From contig NC_081553.1 of assembly GCF_963082655.1 (NCBI RefSeq), positions 157,457,441 through 157,521,440 on the forward strand: a stretch of DNA of 64,000 nucleotides, written 5' to 3'. The stretch comes from Stomoxys calcitrans. Taxonomy: Eukaryota > Arthropoda > Insecta > Diptera > Muscidae. Positions 54,754 to 64,000 of this stretch are shown here, piece by piece (the stretch's first letter is position 1; each line of letters starts with the position of its first letter). The translations under genes and the position numbers were made by a program. The notes below the pieces were generated by a model. That model was given only the letters and a program-made list of their open reading frames with translations, made no database searches and had not been told where the DNA came from.

Positions 54754-55176
54754 TTGTTGCCAAGGAATAATTGGAGTGGGATAGTTAATGGAATGTCATC
54801 AGTATACTCCGATATCCTAACGGAATTTCTTGGGTTTCCTCCAGTTTGTGATGATACAGGCTGGTATCGGTGCCGTTACAGACTAATTACCTTCGGGGAT
54901 CAACGCTCAATTGAAATGTATCGTTGTGCGCTACAAAAGATTGGTGAGATCTGGCCAGATGCAGCACTAGATTTAGTCAAGAAGGAAGATATTCTTTTTC
55001 GACTAATGGCGCATGCTTGGATACCAACGATTCCCTCAGCTCCTGAATCGATACTTGGAAGACTAAGGGTATGTAATCCCAACCTTTCAACCACCGACTG
55101 GAAGATTGGTAGATTGGATGAGGCTGATGGTGACCGGAGACATGCAGTTTTCGTACTAAACTCCGGCTGTCCTTAA
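54754..55176 (+). pseudogene. LOA-2 ORF1, C-terminal DUF4780-like part
   Basis: 140 codons with 'NNWSGIVNGMSSVYSDIL', 'FGDQRSIEMYRCALQKIGEI', 'AHAWIPTIPSAPESILGRL', 'VCNPNLSTTDWKIGRLDEAD' and 'AVFVLNSGCP'. This motif series (A-W-I-P-x-IP ... ILxRLxxCNP ... DWK) is what I associate with DUF4780 in LOA-group ORF1 proteins. It is frameshifted relative to the upstream part. Confidence 0.65.
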
Positions 55177-55653
55177 CATGTCTGAAGGGGTTGTATCCTA
55201 CGGTTTCAACAAGTTGAAACTGAAGGCCTATGACTCAGCAGTTGTTGCCCGAGGAACTATCGACCACATCGCTAAAGTCTGGCGGATTGCAGGAGACTGA
55301 AAATCCCCCTGCCACAATCATGACGGGAGGGGATGGCATCGAAACAGGACTCGATAAGCCCTGTGTGGGTGGGTCATCCGGCTGGACTGTGCTCAAGGTG
55401 TGCGCCAGAGTGGAAGCACGGAACTCAAAAAGTACTTAGACAGCAGCAGCTAGTGAAGAATCCAAGGAGGAATCGTCGACACCGCAAGTGTCCAGTGTCC
55501 TTAGGAAGAATGGTTCCACAGCTTTCTCATCTGCCCCAGCATGCGTACGGAAGCTCATCATGTCAAGATCTAACGATTCTTGTGAAGATGAACTCCTGGT
55601 GGAATCAGAAGACGAGGTTAACACAACAGTGGTGGAAGTTCTAAATCCTGACT

Positions 55654-56150
55654 ATGGTCCGGTTTCTACAGATAAATTTCCTCAATTGTAAGGGCGCTTC
55701 GGCGGCACTAAAGTTCCCACTGATGGCAGGGGGATTTGACGTGGTTCTTATCCAGGAACCATGGGTGTGTGGAGGAATGGTTCGTGAACTAAGAATTCCG
55801 GGATTTAAACAATTGACATGCACGAGAAATGGGAGACATAGAGTCTGTATTCTTGCAAAGAGTAGTCTAAATGTTTTTCTTCTTCCGTCGCTAAGCACAA
55901 ACGATTTAGCCAGCCTTCCAATAAACAAGTCTCAATATTGGGTGGCTCCCCTATACATGGCAAAGAGATGCCGCATTCAAATCTTACGGCACTGGATGAA
56001 GCTGCTTCTGTAGGGAAGGGGAGCCTCATTGTATTAAGTGATGTGAATGCACATCACCAGATATGGGGAAGTTCGGATGTCAACGAAAGGGGTGAGCTGC
56101 TTATTGAATATATTATAAGTTGTAATCCGACGATTTGTCAGAAGGAATTT
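55654..56150 (+). pseudogene. LOA-2 endonuclease domain, truncated
   Basis: Frame 1 (55654-56013) has 'VRFLQINFLNCKGASAALK' and 'FDVVLIQEPWVCGGMVREL', the LQ-N ... Q-E-P-W signature of apurinic-type retroelement endonucleases. Frame 2 (55938-56174) continues with 'IVLSDVNAHHQIWGSSDVNE' (D-x-N metal site). The domain is cut by the deletion at about 56140. Confidence 0.72.
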
Positions 56151-56379
56151 CACTTTAGTTTCTCATTTCTTTAAGAACCTGTCTGATTTAGCGGATGTGA
56201 ACATGCGCAAGTAATTGGGCTTTTTAAAGCGATCTGGATGGCTCAACGGTGGGAACTAGAATGCATCTTTCTTCTTCTGTTTCATATGTTATCACAATAG
56301 ACGAAACGCTCTAAGTGAGTCTGATGGCAGACTGCCAATTAAATCTAACTTAACCTAACCTACCACCAGCTGAGAAAAG

Positions 56380-56765
56380 TTTTATTTTCATATCCTCAGC
56401 ACACTATCTGTAGCTATGCCTTTACCAAAGCCATCAGTTTGATGTTTAACTATTTGGTAGAATTTTCTAACTTCATTCTTGATCCTGGACCTCACGATTC
56501 GCTCACACTCATTTCCGTCTTCTTCTTTTTGAAGAGACGTTTCTTCTCTCTCCTTTCCTCTCGATACCTCAACTTTGCTAGCACGTTGCTACTGACCGTA
56601 AAGTTGCCCTGTATGCCGCATTCTTGGATTCAGTAGCATCTCGACGCTCTTGGTCGTACCATGGGTTTCATGGGGAGGCTTCCGGTACCCAAGTACGGAT
56701 CTCGCGGCATTTTCAATGGAGTGGGCAATGGTTTGTTGTTGACTACAAATACTCCTTTACGTTCA
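56380..56765 (-). pseudogene. RTE-like fragment, endonuclease-RT linker
   Basis: On the minus strand one frame reads 'AARSVLGYRKPPHETHG', then after a stop 'ERRETSLQKEEDG', and finally 'NEVRKFYQIVKHQTDGFGKG', which resembles the linker before RT in RTE-type elements (ARKFYQ-x-V-x-x-QT-x-GF). It points away from the RTE-like RT fragment at 57800, across the mariner pair. Confidence 0.55.
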
Positions 56766-56808
56766 AAGGTATTGGGTTGCCCAAAAAGTAATTGTCGGTA
56801 ATATAGTA

Positions 56809-57488
56809 TTGGGTTGCCTAAAAATTGCGGATTTTTTAAAAGAAAGTAAATGCATTTTAATAAAACTTAGAATGAATTTTAATCAAATATATAATTGCCA
56901 TTTTGTTCGATAACCTTTTGCCATCTTCCTGGAAAATTTAGTATTCCACGCTCATAGAACTTCTGGCCTTTATCTGCAAAAAACTGAACCAAGTGCGATT
57001 TTATAGCCTCATCATTGCCGAAAGTTTTACCATTTAAGGAGTTCTGCAAAGGTCAATCCCACCAAACAGACAGCATAACCTTCTTTTGGTGGATATCAGC
57101 CTTTAAAGTGGTTTGAGCTGGTTCAACATGCTTGGACCATGATCGTGTTCGACTAAAGTTGTTGTAAACAATCCATTTTTCATCTCCAGTTATGATTCGT
57201 TTTAAAAACAGATCGAATTCATTGCGTTTAAGGTGCATATCACAAGCGTTGATTCGGTTTGTTAAATGAATTTCTTTCAATACATGTGGTACCCATATTA
57301 AAATTGACGCCAAACAAACAAATGTAAACAAAATTTCGCGCACTTTTTTTCTAAAGCAAGCTAAAAGTAACAGCTGATAACTGACAGAAGAAAGAATGCA
57401 ATTATAGAGTCACAAGCCGTTGAAAAAAATTGTCAACGCCGACTATATTACTACTACATTACCGACAATTACTTTTTGGGCAACCCAA
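56809..57488 (+). mobile_element. Mariner transposon nested in another mariner (680 bp)
   Basis: Its ends are TTGGGTTGCCTAAAAATTGC at 56809 and the inverted TTGGGTTGCCC... right end at 57488. It is flanked by TA duplications (56807-56808, 57489-57490) created inside the host copy. Orientation is opposite to the host copy, so the two form a large imperfect palindrome. It carries a defective transposase gene read on the minus strand. Confidence 0.88.
56875..57343 (-). pseudogene. Mariner transposase, internally deleted
   Basis: The minus-strand frame at 57343-57053 has 'RIITGDEKWIVYNN' (first catalytic Asp, in GDEKWI) and 'KKVMLSVWWD' (second Asp). Directly after a stop, text jumps to 'LNGKTFGNDEAIKSHLVQFF', then 'KGQKFYERGILNFPGRWQKV' (family-typical C-terminus). 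The region with the third catalytic Asp (HDNARPH in mariners) and the N-terminal DNA-binding domain are missing. Inactive. Confidence 0.85.
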
Positions 57489-57799
57489 TAGTAATATAGT
57501 CGGCGTTGACAAATTTTTTCAACGGCTTGTGATGCTGTAATTGCATTCTTTCTTCTGTCAGTTATCAGCTGTTACTTTTAGCTTGCTTTAGAAAAAAAGT
57601 GCGCGCACTTGGTTCAGTTTTTTGCAAATAAAGGCCAGAAGTTCAATAAGCGTGGAATACTAAATTTGCCAGGAAGATGGCAAAAGGTTATCGAACAAAA
57701 TGGCAATTATATATTTGATTAAAGTTCATTCTAAGTTTTATTAAAAATGCATTTACTTTCTTTTAAAAAATCCGCAATTAGTTTTTAGGCAACCCAATA

Positions 57800-58740
57800 T
57801 TTCAAGCCATGTCTGAGTTTGGTATCCCTGCATTAGTAAGACTCTGCAGGATGACACTTGCTGACACGCGTTCCTCAGTAAAAATAGGAAAGAATCTCTC
57901 CGAACCATTTAATACCAAACAAGGTTTCAGACAAGGAGATAGCCTATCGTTTAATCTCTTTTATATCCTACTGGAGAAGATTATACGAGATTCAGATGCG
58001 AATAGATATGGCACTTTACTCACAAGAGAACACATGCTACTCGCCTATGCCGAAGACATCGACGTCATAGGTCGGTCACCCGAAGTAGTTACTACAGCCT
58101 TCGATTGAATCAAAAGAGTCAATGAAAATGAGTCTTAAAGCCCTTGTAACACCGATCAGATAAAGAAAATGTAAAAATTTGGATACCGCAACTTTGAGAT
58201 AGTCAGCAATTTTATCTTCCTCGCCATCACCGAAACGAATGACACCACTTTTGAGATAAAGCGAGGAATAATACATGCTAACAGATACTACTTTGGATTA
58301 AGTAAGCAGTTTGGAAACAAGGCCACCTCTCGACAGACGAAGATTACACTATACAAGACATTGATACTACCCGTGCTGTTATATGGTTCTGAAGCATGGG
58401 TACTTGTGAAAGAAGATGAGGCAGTGCTTGGAGTATTTGAGAGAAAGATTCTTCCTTAAATAATGGAGAATATAGGCGACGTATGAACCACGAGCTGTAT
58501 GACGACGATAGCATAGTTACACGCATTAAAATACTAGGCTAGGGCATGTTGTCAGAGTGGATGAAGAAGTCTTTTGAAGGCAAACACGGTGGTACACGCA
58601 AGCCGGGAGGATTAAAAGCCCGATAGAAAAATCAAGCGGTGGGAGACACCTCGAAACTGGGTGTCAGAGATTTTAGAATGAGCGCATTAGATTGAGACGC
58701 TTGGTCGAGGCGAGACGCTATTCTAAGTTCGGCTAGTGGA
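57800..58740 (+). mobile_element. RTE-like non-LTR element fragment (RT to C-terminus)
   Basis: 'FQAMSEFGIPALVRLCRM', 'FNTKQGFRQGDSLSFNLFYI' and 'LLAYAEDIDVIGRS' (catalytic YADD changed to YAED) lie in one frame at 57809-58108. After frame breaks the C-terminal part continues with 'NKATSRQTKITLYKTLILP', 'LLYGSEAWVLVKEDEA' and 'VFERKIL', ending near 58740. It is the same family as 41690-42713 and starts at the same internal position. Confidence 0.75.
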
Positions 58741-58769
58741 ACAAATGTTCTTTTATAGCCAATTAACGT

Positions 58770-59220
58770 TAAGTAAGTTCAGCGGACGGATAAATATGGC
58801 TAGATTGACTTAAAATGTGCAGACGCACAGTGGGATGGGGGAAAAAAGTGGGAATAAGTCTGTCATTGAAATGGGCACAGATATCTTCATGAAATTTTAC
58901 ATGGTTATAGCTGAGGTTTTATCCAGTTTGTATGCAGGGCCCTAGAGGTCACAGGGGCCTATCGGTGGGCCTTCAATATTGGTCAACTCGGCCCTACAAA
59001 ATTTTGTTTAAAAAAAATTTTGATGGCAAATGCTTAAAAAGCCCTTCATGAAGATATCTGTCCATTCCACAATGGAAGACTTATTTCCACTTATTTTTTT
59101 TCCCATCCCACTGTAAGACGGTTGAGAATATATATACTTTGTAAGTTCACAGATAAATATTTCGTTACAAACGAAATGGCTAGATCTGCATACCCGCATT
59201 TTATGGTTTGGGTATAAAAC
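58770..59220 (-). repeat. Decayed family-A-type terminus, interrupted by a MITE
   Basis: 'GCGGACGGATAAATATGGCT', 'AAAATGT', 'GAATATATATACTTTG' and 'GATAAATATTTCGTTACAAA' follow the family A terminal order (GGAC tract, ATGGCTAGATCGAC, AAAATGTCGCGACG, ATATATATACTTTATGG). The MITE at 58826-59115 splits it. Confidence 0.6.
58826..59115. mobile_element. MITE with ~70-bp terminal inverted repeats
   Basis: The left end is CACAGTGGGATGGGGG... with 'GGAATAAGTCT' and 'CAGATATCTTCATGAA'. The right end is the inverted 'TTCATGAAGATATCTGTCCA' ... 'CCCATCCCACTGTA'. AGACG at 58821-58825 and 59116-59120 fits a 5-bp target duplication. Removing element plus one AGACG restores the length of the family A consensus at that point. 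No coding sequence; superfamily unknown. Confidence 0.78.
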
Positions 59221-60424
59221 ATGCCAGTTTTAAGTGCATGCAAGATATATTCATTTACAGGTAGTGGCAGTTGCCCAACAACAAAATATTGAATGCACTA
59301 TCTGTGAAAATCAGTGATTAGTGCAACTCTGATTTTGTGTATTTACAAGTCCGTGCAATTTTCCGTTGTTTGAGTGTGTTTTATTTCTTAACTGTAATAC
59401 ACACACAACTAAAACTCGTTGACAGATAGTGGACTTCGCGAGAAAAATTGTACTCAGCTGTTTTCGTTATGTCATGAGTGCTTGTAGTCGACTCTGTAGT
59501 CGGAGTCAAGCATTTTTCCAGGAATCAGAGTCGGAGTCGAGTAAAAATTGCTCGACTTCGCAGTTCTGGCCTGCACAAGATAGTAGAAAACTTGTTAACA
59601 CATTGATTAATATGGTGCCACTGTTAATGTCCAAGCTATGCAATTCGGTCTTACTATTGTTGAGTAGAAACTAACTAACTAAAAGATGTGATATTGTGCA
59701 AGCAAATCACCCGGACGATAGTGCATACAGTGGTCCAGCTGTGGTAATAAAATCTAGTATGAAGTCGCAGGCGCCATGACCGTGGCTTCCAAACAATGTG
59801 GGGTGATTTTTCATTATGAAAAATGATCCCAAAACTAATGCGCCCCAAAAATAAATGTAATTTGTGCCCCAATATTACATTTGGTTCAAATTGCGATTTA
59901 GAATTTGCAGTGTATTTTCATTATGCAATATCAACCCAAACACCAACATGCAAATAGACCCCAAAGTGGGCGTAAACACCTCAAATATTTTGTAGTTATT
60001 TGCAGTATATATTTGTAGTGTAAATGTAGAAACAACTTGGAGTGAAATTTCATAAATGATTTTAATTGTAATTGGAAAAAGAGTTTGCGAAAGAAAGAAG
60101 TAGTAGACAAAGGCAACTGCAGTTATTTCATAAATCAACATTTAAAACATTTGCGCGTCATGGGCGAAAAATATTTTTAAAAATCGCCAATTTTTTTAAA
60201 ACATTTGTAAATTTTTTGAAAAATCGCGCAATTTTTTGAAGATATTGTTCAATTACAGAAAAGCGAAAGAGCAGCAAGTAAAACATATATTTTAAAAATT
60301 GTGCAAAATTTTGAAATTACTTTAAAATTTTCTTGAAAAAAGCAAGAATTTGCAATTCTTGTAAATTTCAAAAAATCAATGTTTGAAAACATTTTTCCTA
60401 TTGGGAGAATAGTTACCTAAAACC
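59221..60424. other. No gene seen
   Basis: Contains short GGAGTC-rich text near 59488-59562 ('AGTCGGAGTCGAG') and A/T-rich words such as 'AATCGCGCAATTTTTTGAA' near 60170-60240. No coding frame or terminal repeats stand out. Confidence 0.35.
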
Positions 60425-61249
60425 TTTTTTATACCCTCCACCATAGGATGGGGGTATACTAATTTCGTCATTCTGTTTGTAACTACTCAAAATATTCGTC
60501 TGAGACCCCATAAAGTATATATATTCTTGATCGTTGCGACATTTTATGTCGATCTAGCCATGTCTGTCCGTCTGTCTGTCGAAAGCACGCTAACTTCCGA
60601 AGGAGTAAAGCTAGCCGCTCGAAATTTTGCACAAATACTTTTTATTAGTGTAGGTCGGTTGGTATTGTAAATGGGCTATATCGGTAAATGTTTTGATATA
60701 GCTGCCATATAAACCGATCTTGGGTCTTGACTTCTTGAACCTCTTGAGGGCGCAATTCTCATCCGATTTGACATATAAATGTGCTATGTATGATTCAATT
60801 CGGTTCATTACCTGATATAGCTGCCATATAAACCGATCTGGGATCTTGACTTCTTGAGCCTCTAGAGGTCGCAATTATTATCCGATTTGCCTGAAATTTT
60901 TTACAACGGCTTCTCTCATGACCATCAACATACGTGTTTATTATGGTCTGAATCGGTCTATAGCCCGATACAGCTCCCATACAAATCGATCTCTCTATTT
61001 TACTTCTTGAGCCCCCAAAGGGCGGAATTCTTATTCGAATTGGCTGACATTTTACACAGGTCTCCAACATATAATTTAATTGTGGTCTAAACCGGATCAT
61101 ATCTTCATATCGCTCTAATAGCAGAGCAAATCTTTTCTTATATCATTTTTTGCCTAAGAAGAGATGTCGGGAAAAGAACTCGACAAATGCGCTCCTGGTG
61201 GAGGGTATATAAGATTCGGCCCGGCCGAACTTATCACGCTTTTATTTGT
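60425..61249 (-). repeat. Family A repeat, short complete copy A5
   Basis: Both family termini are present: TTTTATACCCTCCACCATAG at the left and 'CGGCCGAACTTATCACGC' plus TTTTATTTGT at the right. The interior holds fewer 153-bp units than A1-A3, giving 825 bp. This shows that unit number varies between copies. Confidence 0.8.
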
Positions 61250-61405
61250 TTTTTAACCTTATGTTGGTGAGTTTTACAAAATATCCTTGGATGGAAAATT
61301 ACTAATTATTTTTTAACTAAGCTAGCGCAAATTGGTCTTGCCAAATCATCTCTGACTTTGATGACATCCCAAAAACGTATCAGTCATTTTTATGGCAACC
61401 AATCA

Positions 61406-62457
61406 CTCTATATATAAAAGAGATGCGTGACTGACAGCTAGCTGACTAGCTGACGGACTGATTGATCATTGCCCAGCCCAAACGGCTAAAGCTATAATTT
61501 TGCACGAAGGTTGGCCTTTGGTCATAGGCACGGGACAAGGCTGGATTTGGCGATAATCCTGCGTTTAGGTACTAAAAAGTACGAAATGGTACATATTGTC
61601 CCAGCGCAAACGGAAAGGGCTCACATTTAAGAGCGTCTCGAAAAAATAAGGTTTCGTGAAAAAATTTTTGATAATCATTCCGGAAGTGGGAAGAATAGTA
61701 CGTATAGTGCCGCTATTGATACTATTTGGTACTTTCTTTGTAAATTGAGTTAGAGCTCTGAATTTTGGAACTTAGGAACACCATGGCAACCTAAATTGGG
61801 TGACTATAAGAGTTTTTGAAAACTTGTACATTAAGTACCAAAAATGTGCAAACTGGGTGAACTTTGTACAGGGAGGATGGATAGAGCTAGAATTTTGAAG
61901 TTTGACTTAAAATTCCTTAGCTGCAAAATAATGACGGTGAAATGAAAAGATAGTACTGGTAACGGAAGAAAAAGTACGTTAGTACCCCAATTGGTACCAT
62001 GTGGTACTTTCTTTACAGATGAACTAGAAGTCTGAAATTTGGCATGCAGGTACAACTAGGAAAAATGTGATGGGGGACTATGATCTTTTTACAAATCGAA
62101 AATTATGGTACCAAAATTGGTGCTATCTGGTACTTTCTGTTCAGATAAATGATCTATTCAAAATTCGGACATTTTGATATCAAAAAGAGCAAAAAAGTAC
62201 AAAACAAAATCGTAAATTTAGGTACTAAAATACACAAAATGGTACATTCTTTACGAAAATCATTTATACCTTGATAATATTGTTATTCTTGGTACTATTT
62301 GGTACTTTCTTTAAAGAAGGGTCAGATTTCTGAAATTTTGTACGCAATTCTTACAGAACTTCATAATTTTATAAACGAATGACTACCTAGGAAGTCCTAC
62401 ACTTAAAAGGGGGTATCAAAAACTGGGGTAGCGAAGCGGACCACTGGAATGCTAGTG
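61406..62457 (+). mobile_element. Possible non-autonomous Helentron-like element
   Basis: It begins CTCTATATATAAAAGAGATG with 'CTGACAGCTAGCTGACTAGC' and ends 'GAAGCGGACCACTGGAATGC' plus TAGT. Ends of the type TATATAAAA ... GAATGCTAGT are seen in Helitron/Helentron-related insect repeats; I am recalling this, not checking it. The interior has 'TGGTACTTTCTTT'-type words at about 61728, 62009, 62129 and 62308. No ORF. The class is uncertain. Confidence 0.35.
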
Positions 62458-62467
62458 TATTAATAAA

Positions 62468-62705
62468 ACAAGTAAGAGCGTGCTAAGTTCAGCCGGACCG
62501 AATCTTATGTACCCTCCAGTATAGATCGCATTTGTCGAGCACTTTGCGCGGTATCTTTTTTTTTAGGCAAACAAAGAATAATAGATAAGAATTGTTATGC
62601 TATTGGAGCTATATCAAATTATAGTCCGATTTGGACCATAAATGAATTTAATGTTGAAGACAATAGTAGAAGTCATTGGGTAATATTTCAGTCAGACACC
62701 GTCAC
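62468..62705 (+). repeat. Family A repeat, terminal fragment A6
   Basis: Starts ACAAGTAAGAGCGTGCTAAG, with 'GCCGGACCGAATCTTATGTA' and 'GATCGCATTTGTCGAGCA'. Similarity fades near 62700. It is more diverged than the other copies. Confidence 0.65.
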
Positions 62706-63880
62706 ATGAAGCACGTGTTAACCAATAATGTTTAAAAAACCATGTTCCGCACTTCATTTCGTCTACACTGTGTCTGTTCAATTCGCCAGATGCCAAGCCG
62801 ATAGACTTTTCTGTTTGGGCCATTTTAGAGAGCAAGGAAAGGACCAAAAAATATTCGTTGACATAATAAGGCAGATACAAATCTTATTCAAAGCATCGAG
62901 CATAAATCTGACGCATTAGTCCGGTTTATTGTCTACACCGCAAAATAACCCATAAATGACTCAAAATTTCAAATGTCCTTTGAAATTAAACATTTAATAT
63001 AATAAACCAAAGATGGCGTCTTAACAGATTTTGCCCGACAACAAGGTCTGTAGACTAAACTAGTTGGGATAGAGTCGGTATGCACCTTAATCGTAATAAT
63101 GGCGACATTAAAGCCTTTAACGCCAGATACTAAATTTGATTTGGATGTACGTTTCGTACCCAAATATCTTGAATTTCTTAATAACTTTGGTTCACTTTAT
63201 AGCCTCAAATATCTTTCATTTGATTCCCATATTGTGCTTATCGGTCATATATCCATTTGGAGGGCTATTTATACCTCAAACACCCAACCCTAATATGTGA
63301 TTGTTCGATTTAGTAATCCGGTTAACCTTTGGGGCCATTCTACACCATATGTACTTAATTGATAAAAATCTGTTCTGCCGATTTTTATGCCTATACGGAA
63401 TATACGATCAAACATGGTTTTTCGAACATCTTCCAGCTCGAGATCATTCAAAGAATAGCATAGCAAAAAACTTATAAAAGTTTAGGCATTATTCAAAACA
63501 CTTGAACTGGTTAGTGGGTTACGATTTCAAATACGCCTTGTATCTACTGTAAAATTGATTAAGGTGCCCTTCATACCCAAAGACTATTGAGTACGGTGAA
63601 GAACTCGCTTTTGTTTTGAAACAGGACACAATAAGTGCTCTATTTCTTCTTATGAGAGCAAGGGAGTAGAAAGCCTTAATTTCCACTATTCTGATACAAA
63701 GTAATCATTAATGCTAAGAACAACAAACACATTAACATTGCCAAACCAGTTTTGTTGTGCACTTGAAGATTCTTTAATGTCAGTGCTTTTCTGTGCTTAG
63801 GCCGCATTGGCCTTCAGTACAGCGACGGGCTTGTTGGTTCGGTTTGTCTGTTAGCGCTCTTTTACTTGACCTTTATTGAT
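62706..63880. other. No gene seen
   Basis: The short interval 62775-62840 ('GCCAGATGCCAAGCCGATAG', 'GGGCCATTTTAGAGAGCAAG') resembles 26690-26755, so an unclassified dispersed repeat is present. The rest is unrecognised AT-rich DNA. Confidence 0.35.
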
Positions 63881-64000
63881 TTTTATACCCTCCACCATAA
63901 GATGGGGGGTATACTAATTTCGTCATTCTGTTTGTAACTACTCGAAATATTCGTCTGAGACCCCATAAAGTATATATATTCTTGATCGTCGTGACATTTT
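63881..64000 (-). repeat. Family A repeat, copy A7 (cut by window end)
   Basis: TTTTATACCCTCCACCATAA through 'GAGACCCCATAAAGTATATA' matches the start of copies A3 and A5. It continues beyond the window. Confidence 0.85.

Larger units (their letters stand above)
54124..56370 (+). mobile_element. LOA-2 non-LTR element with large internal deletion
   Basis: The left part has ORF1 (54221-54676 and 54754-55176) and then endonuclease (55654-56140). The endonuclease text stops at 'SCNPTICQKE', and the sequence passes straight into the 3' end otherwise seen at 32936-33140 ('TTAGTTTCTCATTTCTTTA', 'AGCGATCTGGATGGCTCAAC', 'CTGATGGCAGACTGCC'). It ends in TAACCTAACCTA repeats. RT, RNase H and tail are absent. 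It is less decayed than the 17999-21176 copy. Confidence 0.8.
56772..57797 (-). mobile_element. Mariner remnant interrupted by a second mariner (host copy)
   Basis: Flanked by TA at 56770-56771 and 57798-57799. Its right end (TTGGGTTGCCCAAAAAGTAA then TTGTCGGTAAT) is at 56772-56806. It is interrupted after 'ATATAG' by a TA-flanked insertion, and resumes at 57491 with GTAATATAGTCGGCGTTGAC. Without the insert the junction reads ATATAG-TA-GTAATATAG, matching the uninterrupted right end of the inner copy apart from one base. The host copy itself is about 344 bp, an internal-deletion derivative keeping a few C-terminal transposase codons. Confidence 0.88.

Noticed and set aside
63850..63866. TTAGCGCTCTTTTACTTG just before copy A7, considered as the end of another tandem family A copy.
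   Set aside because: The match to the family end (TTAGCACGCTTTTACTTG) is short, and the preceding sequence lacks the CGGCCGGGCCG palindrome.

Overview
This window is from a dipteran genome. Four things point to a calyptrate (muscoid) fly: introns packed with muscoid-type repeats, BEL/Pao, LOA-, RTE- and CR1/Jockey-like retroelements, mariner relatives, and two exons of a synaptic gene whose protein matches the Drosophila form. Stomoxys or a close relative is my best guess from the 'ATACCCTCCACCAT' repeat family, but I could not check this. No bacterial or phage genes are present.

The host gene is Snap25 on the minus strand. A 49-bp exon (35397-35445) and a 118-bp exon (13439-13556) have consensus splice sites and join in phase. 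They encode the second half of the first SNARE helix, including the zero-layer Gln, and the palmitoylated Cys cluster. They are 21.84 kb apart. No other Snap25 exon was found, so nearly all of the window is intronic: at least 13.4 kb on one side, 21.8 kb between the exons and at least 28.5 kb on the other side. In Drosophila this gene lies in pericentric heterochromatin, which fits the transposon load here.

Layout. 1-7 kb: family-D repeats, an unidentified coding remnant, non-LTR fragments and the 5' part of a LOA-like element (LOA-1). 7-10 kb: two head-to-tail copies of family A, built of 153-bp units. 10-12.9 kb: a degraded CR1/Jockey-like element with a PHD-finger ORF1. 13.4 kb: Snap25 exon. 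14.2-15.7 kb: an inverted family-A copy nearly identical to the one at 8.4-9.9 kb. 16-21 kb: a non-LTR remnant, a SINE and a LOA-like element of a second type (LOA-2), ending at a 200-bp assembly gap. 21.4-24.9 kb: LOA-1 on the minus strand, broken by a SINE. 26-35 kb: LOA fragments, a fold-back Tc1/mariner derivative, SINEs and hairpins. 35.4 kb: Snap25 exon. 36-42.7 kb: family B and C repeats, SINEs, AT-rich repeats, an unidentified ORF and an RTE-like fragment carrying a mariner MITE. 42.7-51.7 kb: a complete, apparently young BEL/Pao retrotransposon with two ORFs. 51.7-64 kb: more repeats, an internally deleted LOA-2 copy, a mariner nested in a mariner between two RTE-like pieces, a MITE whose empty site can be inferred, and a Helentron-like element.

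Only the Snap25 exons and the BEL/Pao element have intact coding sequence. The most notable points are: (1) an extra 307-residue ORF in the env position of the BEL element, which duplicates the zinc-knuckle/protease segment but has lost the protease active-site signature; (2) near-identical 1.5-kb inverted repeats flanking the Cys-cluster exon of Snap25; and (3) a Snap25 exon that has diverged from the version I recall, next to one that has not.
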